DNA of 14,782 bases from Deltaproteobacteria bacterium (GCA_016193165.1 JACPST010000170.1:1-14782); one strand, 5' to 3'; shown: positions 7,147-14,066, counted from the first letter of the stretch. The notes: generated by a model not told the origin, from the letters alone. Made by a program: numbers and translations.

Positions 7147-7946
7147 CGAATTCTTATTGTTTCTGTAAATCCCCGGTATCCTGGATTTCGAGATCTGGCA
7201 TACCCTGAGGTTGAAAACCACCTGCCATCGGTGGACTGAAGAATAATCTCAACGGTCGTAACTATCCCCTCAGGAAGCGTAATCACTCCAGTCGAGAAAA
7301 AATTTCCATTGGTGGTCAGTCCAACGAGCGTTTGCATGCCATCCGGAGATGAAATACGAACGGTACCGTTTCTGGGATAAAATCCCAAAGCTCGTCCGTG
7401 AAAACTAATCGTACGATTTTCAATGTCATGATTGGCAAAACCATCTACTGAAATCACTTCATGAGTTGGAAGAGGCGGCTGAGGAGGCACAGGGGGCACA
7501 GGAGGAACGGGTGGACGGGGCGGCAGTGGAGGTTGAGGCGGAGGAAGGGGAGGCATAAATTCCCCCACATAAGCATACGCATCAATATCAAAACCATAAT
7601 ATTGAGTATTACCATCACTCCTTAAAACAACCCAGATTGTATCTCCCTGAACAGGTTCGCTCCATTGCGGACCATTATACCAACCTGTATAAAGATTTAC
7701 TCGCCGTCCATAATTATCATAAACTTCTACAAAATCGTAATTTCGTTCTGTTTCAATATAAGAAAAATGCACCCGCATATGGGTTGCCCCAAGATGTGTA
7801 ATCCGAATTTTTTCTACACCATTGGGATGGTAGGGATGGGAAGAAGAATAAACCCCGTGGACTTCATTCCACTGGTGATCTGCGTGAACTAAAGAAACAA
7901 AAAGAGAAAGAAAAAGGGAGAAACCTAGAATAATACCTTTTTTCAT
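7143..7946 (-). CDS. Exported CUB-like domain protein with proline-rich linker
   Basis: This 267-residue protein has a signal peptide (MKKGIILGF..., cleavage after VHA, about residue 22). Residues about 25-127 resemble a CUB-like fold: the NYDFVEVYDNYG strand (69-80) matches the D-[FY]-[VL]-x-[VI]-x-D core, and VVLRSDGNTQYYGFDIDAY (106-124) matches the closing SD-x-x-x-x-x-x-GF-x-x-x-Y motif. Unlike canonical CUB domains it has no cysteines. A linker at 131-160 is mostly Pro with PP-[LVR] repeats. The last 100 residues are a Gly/Ser/Thr-rich, likely beta domain. CUB-like domains usually bind partners or calcium; no catalytic motif is seen. ATG at 7946 has AGGAG 6 nt upstream. It is the first gene of a two-gene minus-strand operon with the His/Cys/Trp-rich protein. 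Exact function unknown. Confidence 0.82.
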   Translation of the reverse strand: MKKGIILGFSLFLSLFVSLVHADHQWNEVHGVYSSSHPYHPNGVEKIRITHLGATHMRVHFSYIETERNYDFVEVYDNYGRRVNLYTGWYNGPQWSEPVQGDTIWVVLRSDGNTQYYGFDIDAYAYVGEFMPPLPPPQPPLPPRPPVPPVPPVPPQPPLPTHEVISVDGFANHDIENRTISFHGRALGFYPRNGTVRISSPDGMQTLVGLTTNGNFFSTGVITLPEGIVTTVEIILQSTDGRWFSTSGYARSRNPGYRGFTETIRIR

Positions 7947-7971
7947 AAAGTACTCCTTTGGTTAAGTCTAA

Positions 7972-8041
7972 TTTAAATTTTAGTTAGGATTTAAGAAGGC
8001 TCCCAACACAACGATGGAAGAAGATTTAACTAAAATTAAAA
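7972..8041. repeat. AT-rich inverted repeat (15-nt arms) upstream of the CUB-like gene
   Basis: Arms 7972-7986 and 8027-8041 are complementary at 14 of 15 positions; the core AATTTTAGTTA / TAACTAAAATT is perfect. They are separated by 40 nt. One arm overlaps the candidate -10 region for the minus-strand gene. AT-rich composition raises the chance of coincidence. Confidence 0.5.
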
Positions 8042-8051
8042 AACAAGTCAA
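8024..8051 (-). promoter_or_regulatory. Candidate sigma70-type promoter for the two secreted-protein genes
   Basis: On the minus strand TTGACT (8046-8051, five of six to consensus) is followed after 16 nt by TTAAAT (8024-8029, four of six). This predicts a start near 8017 and a leader of about 70 nt. It would allow the CUB-like operon to be expressed apart from the radical SAM gene upstream. Confidence 0.4.
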
Positions 8052-8065
8052 TAACTTTCTTTAAA

Positions 8066-9658
8066 TTATTGCGTCTGTTCACCGGGATCGGCAATTTCAT
8101 GCTGTCTTTGCAACGAACTCCTCTCCCAAAAAGTCGGAACTTTAATCGCGATACTTCGATTAAAATGAGTACGGTAATGAATCAAATTTCTTTGTTCCAT
8201 TTCTTGATTAAGAGATTGGGAGATTTCCTCATACTTAAATACTTCCCATTCTTCTTCCGTCATGCTTAAAATATCATCAATGTTTCTCTGGTAAAGTCCT
8301 AACACATCATACCCACCAAACACATTTAAATACCATGGGAAGATAACCTGAATTTTTTCCAAAAAGAATTGATGCTCAAGAGAAAATTTAAGACAGGTTC
8401 CGGAATCATAATTATCTAATTTTTCTTTTTTCTCCCAATCAATGAGGTTGTGTTTTACACAAAATTCATAAAGCCTTGTTCCATGAAAAGGATAAAAAGT
8501 CATAATTTTAACTACATCAGGAGATAAGCGTCCATTGAGCTTCAACGTTTCTAAAACTTCATCTTTGGCTTCAGTAGGAATTCCAATCATATTGTAAGAA
8601 CTGGGCATCACATTAAACTTTCGTGCAATATCAAAGGCTCGATGAATAGCTACTTCCGGTGTCTGGCGATCCAAAATATCCTTTCGAAGTCGTTCACTTC
8701 CAGCCTCTACTCCAAAACGCATTGAAATAACTCCAGCCTCTCCAATGAGTTTTCCCTTGTATTCATTCAAAGTCAACGGATGAACATTCACAACAAAAGG
8801 CAATCCCACTTCTTCTTTATAACGTAAACAAAACTTTTCCAAAAAATCTTTATTAATCAAAAAATTATCATCTACAAAGGATAAAGCCCGAATGGGAATT
8901 TTAGAAAGTTTTAGCGCTTCATGAATTTCTTCAAAGATAACATCCATGTCTTTAAACCTTAAAAAATCTTTGATTTTTAAAATAGGATTATCTTTTTTAT
9001 ATAAATCAAAATAAGACTCATTAAAACAATAGGTGCATTTATAAGGGCATCCTCGTCCCACCGTCACTTCAATTTGATTCCCCTTTTCTAAAATATATTT
9101 ATCTAAATCAAAAACCGATTTATCCTCTGGAGGAAGCTTGGATAAATCTACAAAGATATCATTTGGATTTTTAACCACTCTGCCATCATCAAATTTAAAC
9201 CACAAATTTCTGATGTCTGTTCTATAGGTTCGAGCCGCCATGCTTTCCTCTGGGTTCATTTTAAGAAACTGTGGGAAAGCATAATCTGCTTCTCCTAAAC
9301 AAATAAGGTCGATAAACTCAGAACCCTCATTAAAAACTTCATTCGGATATTGTGAAGGATGAGGGCCGCCCACAACTTGAACAATATCAGGATAATGCTG
9401 ATTGATAAACGCTCCCAAAATTCGGGTATATTTATATTGAGGAGTCATGACAGAATGACCAATAAGATGAGGGTTAAACTCTTCCAGTTTTCTGGAAAGC
9501 CAGTGCTGCCATTCTGACCACTTATACCCCATACGATCGTGAATCAGGATATATTGAACTTCATGTCCATCCTTTTTTAAAAGAGACGAAAGAATAGCAA
9601 CCCCTTGATTAAGTCCAATAGTCACATTATGGCTAGGAGTAATAAAAAGGACTCTCAT
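8066..9658 (-). CDS. B12-binding-type radical SAM protein (second copy)
   Basis: This 530-residue cytoplasmic enzyme starts with a cobalamin-binding-type domain (MRVLFITPSHN at 1-11, VVGGPHPSQYP around 95-105, ICLGEAD in the closing strand). A radical SAM domain follows with GRGCPYKCTYC (Cys204, Cys208, Cys211), then SFVDDNF, RFGVEAGSERL and NMIGIPTE core motifs. The DxHxxG cobalamin ligand is not seen. The C-terminal 130 residues are charged and aromatic and not recognised. Its architecture matches the enzyme at 904-2457, but the sequences are clearly different apart from motifs, so these are distant paralogues, not a recent duplication. The ATG at 9658 has AGGG upstream; a TTG at 9661 directly before it is the alternative. 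It lies 119 nt upstream of the CUB-like gene. Substrate unknown. Confidence 0.9.
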   Translation of the reverse strand: MRVLFITPSHNVTIGLNQGVAILSSLLKKDGHEVQYILIHDRMGYKWSEWQHWLSRKLEEFNPHLIGHSVMTPQYKYTRILGAFINQHYPDIVQVVGGPHPSQYPNEVFNEGSEFIDLICLGEADYAFPQFLKMNPEESMAARTYRTDIRNLWFKFDDGRVVKNPNDIFVDLSKLPPEDKSVFDLDKYILEKGNQIEVTVGRGCPYKCTYCFNESYFDLYKKDNPILKIKDFLRFKDMDVIFEEIHEALKLSKIPIRALSFVDDNFLINKDFLEKFCLRYKEEVGLPFVVNVHPLTLNEYKGKLIGEAGVISMRFGVEAGSERLRKDILDRQTPEVAIHRAFDIARKFNVMPSSYNMIGIPTEAKDEVLETLKLNGRLSPDVVKIMTFYPFHGTRLYEFCVKHNLIDWEKKEKLDNYDSGTCLKFSLEHQFFLEKIQVIFPWYLNVFGGYDVLGLYQRNIDDILSMTEEEWEVFKYEEISQSLNQEMEQRNLIHYRTHFNRSIAIKVPTFWERSSLQRQHEIADPGEQTQ

Positions 9659-9801
9659 CAATCCCTACAGTAATGAATGTTGCCCCGGTAAGACAAGAAG
9701 TTTTTCCCTGTGTTAAAGCAAAATCAAAAGTACACTATGCCCCCTCAGTTTTGGGTTAATACTTCGTTCTCGCCTCCTTCAAAGCCCGGACCATTCTGAA
9801 G

Positions 9802-9829
9802 TTGAAATTAATCTATATCAATGTAATAT
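9802..9829 (+). promoter_or_regulatory. Candidate promoter for the nucleotide-sugar module
   Basis: TTGAAA (9802-9807) and TAATAT (9824-9829) are spaced by 16 nt, within the 228-nt gap between divergent genes. The predicted start is near 9836, giving a leader of about 55 nt that contains AAAGGAGGAG. Apart from this the gap shows no gene and no strong hairpin. Confidence 0.4.
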
Positions 9830-9864
9830 CCTGGGGAAAAAAGGGGAAATTCTGATAATAGCTC

Positions 9865-9892
9865 AAAGGAGGAGATAAAAAAAATAAGAATG
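9865..9892 (+). promoter_or_regulatory. Strong Shine-Dalgarno with unusually long spacing to ATG
   Basis: AGGAGG at 9867-9872 is a near-perfect ribosome-binding core, but the ATG at 9890 lies 17 nt downstream, beyond the usual 5-10 nt. The intervening A-rich stretch is in frame (ATA AAA AAA ATA AGA) and would encode an IKKIR-type N-terminus. Either the A-tract is looped or initiation is atypical. Confidence 0.45.
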
Positions 9893-10819
9893 AATGTCTT
9901 CATTACAGGCGCAAGTGGATTTTTAGGACGATTTCTTTCCAAAGAATTACAAGAGGCTGGAGTTCAAATAACGGCTTTAAGTTCAAAAGATGCTGATTTA
10001 ACTAAACAGAATTCCTTAAGGCTTTTTAATAATCACATGAAATATGATCGTATATTTCATTTGGCAACATGGACCCAAGCTGGATATTTTTCTTTATATA
10101 ATCCTGGAAAACAATGGCTTATCAATCAGCAAATGAACACCCATATTCTAGAGTGGTGGCTCAATGAACAACATCAAGCAAAATTGATTAGTATAGGAAC
10201 AAGCTGCTCTTATGCAGATGGAATGCCACTGATAGAAGAAAATTATTTGAAAGGAGAACCACTTGAAGATTTATTTACTTATGCCATGACCAAAAGAATG
10301 CTTCTCATTGGCCAAAAAAGCCTGAATAAGCAATTTGGCCTCAAATATCTAACTGTGATTCCCTCGACCCTTTACGGGCCTCATTACTTTTCAAATGGAA
10401 AGCAGCCTCATTTTATTTTCGATTTAATTAAAAAAATACTTAATTATAAATACAACAAAACAGACATTGTAGTATGGGGCGATGGAAATCAGAAAAGGGA
10501 GCTAATATATATTGATGATTTTGTAAAAGCGCTATTGGCCTTAGATAGAATTTTAGAAAATGATCTTGTAAATATAGGTGCTGGAGAAGAACATACAATA
10601 AGAGAATTTGCTGAGATGATTTGTGAAATTATTGATGTGAAAGCTTCTGTCATCACCTATGATACAAAAAAATATGTGGGCGCGAAGGAAAAACATCTTT
10701 CTAATGACAAAATTGATAAAATTTTACCAAATCGACAGAGAACCCCTTTAAAGAAAGGTCTAGGATTAACTATTAAATGGATGGAAAATTATTATTTTAT
10801 CAATCAAGCTGAAAAATAG
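9890..10819 (+). CDS. Fcl/WcaG-like NAD(P)-dependent nucleotide-sugar epimerase/reductase
   Basis: This 309-residue short-chain dehydrogenase family protein has the Rossmann motif GASGFLG (7-13), a TSC active-site segment (Thr104-Ser105-Cys106) and the YxxxK pair (Tyr131, Lys135). LYGPHYF (161-167) and VVWGDGNQKRELIYIDD (194-210) match the GDP-L-fucose synthase group. Cys106 and His174 align with the epimerising Cys and His known in that enzyme, so combined C3/C5 epimerisation and C4 reduction of a 4-keto sugar nucleotide is plausible. The serine of the classical triad is replaced by Thr104 if the alignment is read this way. There is no 4,6-dehydratase signature. It is first in the plus-strand sugar module, 97 nt before rfbF. 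Whether the substrate is GDP-, CDP- or dTDP-linked cannot be told. Confidence 0.82.
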   Translation: MNVFITGASGFLGRFLSKELQEAGVQITALSSKDADLTKQNSLRLFNNHMKYDRIFHLATWTQAGYFSLYNPGKQWLINQQMNTHILEWWLNEQHQAKLISIGTSCSYADGMPLIEENYLKGEPLEDLFTYAMTKRMLLIGQKSLNKQFGLKYLTVIPSTLYGPHYFSNGKQPHFIFDLIKKILNYKYNKTDIVVWGDGNQKRELIYIDDFVKALLALDRILENDLVNIGAGEEHTIREFAEMICEIIDVKASVITYDTKKYVGAKEKHLSNDKIDKILPNRQRTPLKKGLGLTIKWMENYYFINQAEK

Positions 10820-10846
10820 AATCATCCTTTTTATTATTTTTTTCCA

Positions 10847-10890
10847 CTTGCATAAAAATGCGCTGTAAATATAGTTCATTTTTATGCAAG
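10847..10890 (+). promoter_or_regulatory. Perfect 14-bp inverted repeat enclosing a candidate promoter upstream of rfbF
   Basis: CTTGCATAAAAATG (10847-10860) and CATTTTTATGCAAG (10877-10890) are exact reverse complements with a 16-nt gap. TTGCAT (10848-10853), 16 nt, then TATAGT (10870-10875) form a sigma70-like promoter, with a predicted start near 10882 inside the right arm. The left arm therefore covers the -35 and the right arm the start site, as in operator-flanked promoters. No T-run follows on either strand, which argues against a terminator. Confidence 0.6.
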
Positions 10891-10916
10891 AAAGAATGTT
10901 TGAATTTTAAAATCTA

Positions 10917-11654
10917 ATGAATACTCATTTAAAAAAAAATACGGATGTCGTTATTTTATGCGGTGGGAAAGGAACACGTTTAAAAGAAGAAACGGATACA
11001 AAACCCAAGCCCATGGTTGAAATAGGAGGAAGACCCATTTTATGGCATATCATGAAATATTATTCTTGCTATAGCTTTAGAAGATTTATTTTGGCTTTGG
11101 GTTATAAAGGGGAAGTCATTAAAGAATATTTTTCTAGCTCTCATGCTGAAAATGACTGGGAAGTGATCTGTGTGGATACGGGTTTAAATACTTTAAAGGG
11201 TGGACGGATTAAAAAATTAGAACCTTATATTAAAAATGATTTTTTTCATCTAACTTATGGGGATGGCTTGAGCGACATAAATCTTCATGCCTTGGAAGAG
11301 TTCCATTTAACACATCAAAGGATTGGGACTGTAACAGCTGTTCATCCGCCTTCTCGATTTGGTGAAATGGTAATCGAAAATGACTTTGTTGTTCAATTTG
11401 AAGAAAAACCCCAACTAAAAACAGGCTATATCAATGGCGGTTTTTTTATATTTGGCAAGAGTTTCTTAAGTGCCTTAACTCTCGATGAAGAGTGTGATTT
11501 AGAGTTTGGAGCACTTCAAAAATTATCTCAGGATCGAGAGCTTTTAACCTATAAACATGAAGGCTATTGGCAATGTATGGATACGATCCGAGACATGGAA
11601 TATTTAAACAGATTGTGGCAGTTAGGCTGCCCTCCTTGGAAAATTTGGTTGTGA
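10917..11654 (+). CDS. rfbF: Glucose-1-phosphate cytidylyltransferase family enzyme (RfbF-like)
   Basis: This 245-residue nucleotidyltransferase would join CTP and a sugar 1-phosphate to give a CDP-sugar in the cytoplasm. It has the signature GGKGTRLKEETDTKPKPM (16-33), GGRPILWHIM (37-46), the metal-binding YGDGLSD (114-120), EEKP (162-165), YINGGFF (171-177) and the RfbF-type ending (WQCMDTIRD at 218-226, PPWKIW at 239-244). The segment between GYKGEVIKEYF (62-72) and WEVICVDTG (81-89) is only eight residues. In well-known RfbF proteins it is, as I recall, over 20 residues longer, so substrate choice may differ. No Shine-Dalgarno sequence precedes the ATG. Its TGA overlaps the GTG start of the next gene by four bases (11651-11654). 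Family is sure; glucose as the substrate is inferred. Confidence 0.87.
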   Translation: MNTHLKKNTDVVILCGGKGTRLKEETDTKPKPMVEIGGRPILWHIMKYYSCYSFRRFILALGYKGEVIKEYFSSSHAENDWEVICVDTGLNTLKGGRIKKLEPYIKNDFFHLTYGDGLSDINLHALEEFHLTHQRIGTVTAVHPPSRFGEMVIENDFVVQFEEKPQLKTGYINGGFFIFGKSFLSALTLDEECDLEFGALQKLSQDRELLTYKHEGYWQCMDTIRDMEYLNRLWQLGCPPWKIWL

Positions 11655-12673
11655 TTCTCGTTACTGGAAATCAGGGGTATATTGGAACAGTGATGACCAA
11701 GATGCTGAAAGAAGCATCTTATAAAGTTTTAGGATTAGACAATGATTGGTTTAAAGAAGGTTATTTTTTCTATCCAGATGATATCTTACCAGATAAACAA
11801 ATCACAAAAGATATTAGACATATTACCGATAATGACTTAGATGGAGTTGAAGCTGTTATTCATTTGGCGGCTATTTCCAATGATCCCTTAGGTGAATTAA
11901 ATCCTTGCGTAACCGAACAAATCAATACTCATGCGACCATTCAATTGGCCAAACTTTGTAAAAAGAGAAAAATTGGCCGATTTATATTCGCGTCATCTTG
12001 TAGTATTTATGGAATTGTGGAAAATGGAATGCCTATTTCAGAACAGGGTATTTTAAATCCACAAACCGCTTATGCCAAAGCCAAAGTAAATGCTGAAAAT
12101 CAGTTAAAAGAATTAGCAAACGATAACTTCCATCCTATCCTTATGCGTAATGCTACAGTTTATGGTTCTTCACCTAAGTTAAGATTAGATTTGGTTGTAA
12201 ATCAACTTGCAGCCTATGCTTACTTAACAGGAGAGATAAGAGTTTTAAGCGACGGGACTCCTTGGAGACCCCTTATTCATATAGAAGATTTTTGTCGTGC
12301 TTTTATGAAAATACTTGAAGTTCCGAAAGAAAAAAATTATCAAGTATTTAATGTGGGGATAAATAACGGGAACTATCAAATTAAAGATATTGCTTTTGAA
12401 ATTCAAAAATCATTGCCTCATACAAAAATTAAAATCGCGCGCGAACTACAATCAGATGAAAGAACATATCGAGTGGATTTTTCAAAGATAAAAGAAAGTT
12501 TGGACTTTAAACCACGGTGGAACCTCAAGAAAGGGATTATGGAATTGATAGAAGATTTTAAAAAAAATGATCTTACACTTAATGACTTTAAATCTAATAA
12601 ATATTTTAGAATTAGAACGATCCAGTCTTATCTTGAAACAAAAAAAATGGATAAAAATCTATTTTGGTTATAA
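11651..12673 (+). CDS. NAD-dependent nucleotide-sugar epimerase (extended SDR)
   Basis: A GTG start at 11651 overlaps the rfbF stop and gives a 340-residue protein beginning MILVTGNQGYIG, with the dinucleotide motif GNQGYIG at 6-12 right at the N-terminus as expected. The longer frame from ATG 11567 would run through the rfbF C-terminus and is not credible. HLAAISNDP (71-79), the SSCSIYG active-site strand (115-121) and the YAKAK pair (Tyr141, Lys145) mark an extended SDR. GTPWRPLIHIEDF (202-214) is the sugar-binding part. The position of the 4,6-dehydratase Thr-Asp-Glu/Lys is occupied by Ser-Cys-Ser, so an epimerase or oxidoreductase role is more likely than a dehydratase one. It acts on a nucleotide sugar, probably the product of RfbF. 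Translational coupling is likely. Confidence 0.83.
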   Translation: MILVTGNQGYIGTVMTKMLKEASYKVLGLDNDWFKEGYFFYPDDILPDKQITKDIRHITDNDLDGVEAVIHLAAISNDPLGELNPCVTEQINTHATIQLAKLCKKRKIGRFIFASSCSIYGIVENGMPISEQGILNPQTAYAKAKVNAENQLKELANDNFHPILMRNATVYGSSPKLRLDLVVNQLAAYAYLTGEIRVLSDGTPWRPLIHIEDFCRAFMKILEVPKEKNYQVFNVGINNGNYQIKDIAFEIQKSLPHTKIKIARELQSDERTYRVDFSKIKESLDFKPRWNLKKGIMELIEDFKKNDLTLNDFKSNKYFRIRTIQSYLETKKMDKNLFWL

Positions 12674-12677
12674 AGCT

Positions 12678-13127
12678 ATGATTAATGGAGTTTTAGTGCA
12701 CCCTCTTAAAAAGATTTGTGATGAAAGAGGAATGATTATGCATATGCTCAGATGTGATGATCCACATTTTGAAAAATTTGGAGAAATTTATTTTTCAGCA
12801 GCTTATCCTGGGATTATTAAAGGATGGCATGAACATACAAGACAAACGCAATTTTATGCTGCTATTGAAGGAATGATTAAGCTGGTTCTCTATGACAACC
12901 GACAGCAATCCAAAACCTATAAAGAAGTTATGGAACTTTTTATAGGTGAAAATAATTATCAATTGGTTCGAATCCCCCCTGGAATTGTTAATGGGTACAA
13001 GACCATAGGCCTAAAAATGGCTATCGTAGCTAATTGCGCGACCTTACCACACGATCCTGTTGAAATGCTCCGCTATGACCCCCACAGTAATAAAATCCCT
13101 TATTCATGGGAGCGTGTTGATCAATAG
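12678..13127 (+). CDS. Small RmlC-like cupin, 3,5-epimerase family
   Basis: The ATG at 12678, 4 nt after the preceding stop, gives 149 residues starting MINGVLVHPL. The frame can be extended to 12567 but that stretch overlaps the upstream gene. The fold is dTDP-4-dehydrorhamnose 3,5-epimerase-like: IIKGWHEH (46-53) carries the catalytic-type His51, LYDNR (71-75) matches the VDLR strand, and RIPPGIVNG (98-106) matches IPEGFAHG. It is about 30 residues shorter than typical RmlC. The catalytic Tyr region reads ANCATLPHDP (118-127) with no Tyr, and the usual Lys after the His is Gln. It may epimerise at one carbon only, use another acid, or have a different isomerase role. It is sandwiched between two SDR genes of the same module. 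No Shine-Dalgarno sequence is seen. Confidence 0.78.
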   Translation: MINGVLVHPLKKICDERGMIMHMLRCDDPHFEKFGEIYFSAAYPGIIKGWHEHTRQTQFYAAIEGMIKLVLYDNRQQSKTYKEVMELFIGENNYQLVRIPPGIVNGYKTIGLKMAIVANCATLPHDPVEMLRYDPHSNKIPYSWERVDQ

Positions 13128-13133
13128 TATCAA

Positions 13134-14033
13134 ATGTTGAAAGAGAAAGATCCATATTTAATAGTAGGGGCCTCTGGTCTTATTGGCCGAGCAATGAGTC
13201 AAAGTCTTTCTAAACGGGGAATACGATGGAAAGGGACATACCATTCGAGATTTGAACCTGGATTAGTTAAATGGGATATTACAAATTTAGATGAGACAAA
13301 GAATATTTTTTCTAAATTTAATCCCATCTCTGTTGTTCTTTGCACAAATCTTCCGGGGGGTGTTGATTTTTGCGATGAGAATCGACACATTGCGGCAGAA
13401 TTTCATTTAAATTCAACAAAAAGGATAGGGCAATATTGCAAGGAAGTAAATGCAACTTTAATTTATCTTTCAACGGATTATGTTTTTGATGGGGGAAAAT
13501 ATCCCTATCAAGAAGAAGCAATGCCCAACCCATTGAATGTATATGGTCAATTAAAATTTCAATCCGAGCAGTGGATACAAGAAAATCTTAAAAAATTTCT
13601 TATTATACGAACAACCAATGTATATGGATGGGATCCACAGACTGTTACTCCAAATTATATGATGAATCTTTATCGAGCTCTTCAGAAAGGTAAAATATTT
13701 CATGCCCCCTCTTTTCTATTTGGAAACCCAACATACGTAGTAGATTTAGTACAAGGAATTCTAGAATTATGCGAAAAGAACTATTCTGGACTTTTCCATA
13801 TTGTAGGAGATAGTTTTATTAATAGATTCCAATGGGCTTTAGATGCCGCGACAATATTAGGACTAGAGATGTCTTTGATTAAGGAATTAAAATATCCTAT
13901 AAGTAACAAAATTGAACGTCCCTTGAAGTCATGGTTGAGTAATAAAAAATTTAAAGACCATTGTAAAACAAAGATGCATAATCACTTAGAAGGTTTAAAT
14001 CTAATGAAATTATCACTAGAAAGAAGTTACTGA
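13134..14033 (+). CDS. RmlD-like NAD(P)-dependent sugar reductase
   Basis: This 299-residue protein has a Rossmann motif (GASGLIG, 12-18), the family hallmark STDYVFDG (113-120) and VYGQLKFQSE (136-145) with the catalytic Tyr137/Lys141. PTYVVDL (199-205) and ERPLKSWL (261-268) are typical C-terminal substrate-site motifs. The group reduces the C4 keto of dTDP-4-dehydro-L-rhamnose and similar sugars; VDFCDENRH near 77-85 matches the conserved VD-x-x-E segment after the cofactor domain. Following the RmlC-like cupin by 6 nt, it probably performs the last step of the same pathway. The nucleotide carrier is unclear because the module begins with a cytidylyltransferase family enzyme. No signal peptide. 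The gene ends 33 nt before the convergent PBP gene; no clear terminator hairpin is visible in that gap. Confidence 0.85.
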   Translation: MLKEKDPYLIVGASGLIGRAMSQSLSKRGIRWKGTYHSRFEPGLVKWDITNLDETKNIFSKFNPISVVLCTNLPGGVDFCDENRHIAAEFHLNSTKRIGQYCKEVNATLIYLSTDYVFDGGKYPYQEEAMPNPLNVYGQLKFQSEQWIQENLKKFLIIRTTNVYGWDPQTVTPNYMMNLYRALQKGKIFHAPSFLFGNPTYVVDLVQGILELCEKNYSGLFHIVGDSFINRFQWALDAATILGLEMSLIKELKYPISNKIERPLKSWLSNKKFKDHCKTKMHNHLEGLNLMKLSLERSY

Positions 14034-14066
14034 TTACTTTTTAGCCTGATTTTACAATAAATAGAA

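Noticed and set aside
7465..7555. Repetitive CC/GG-rich tract considered as a tandem DNA repeat.
   Set aside because: It encodes the proline linker of the CUB-like protein; the repetition follows from Pro codons.
8013..8063. A 16-residue plus-strand frame (MEEDLTKIKKQVNNFL) in the gap between two minus-strand genes, considered as a small peptide or a radical SAM substrate precursor.
   Set aside because: Too short to judge, has only a distant AAGAAGG upstream, runs antisense to a candidate promoter, and lacks any core-peptide features.
11567..11650. ATG-started N-terminal extension of the SDR gene through the end of rfbF.
   Set aside because: It only reads the rfbF coding region in another frame; the GTG at 11651 puts the Rossmann motif at the N-terminus as in all family members.
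11651..12673. Annotation as CDP-glucose 4,6-dehydratase (RfbG), expected next to rfbF.
   Set aside because: The RfbG-type N-terminus and the Thr-Asp-Lys/Glu dehydratase residues are absent; the active-site strand reads SSCSIYG.
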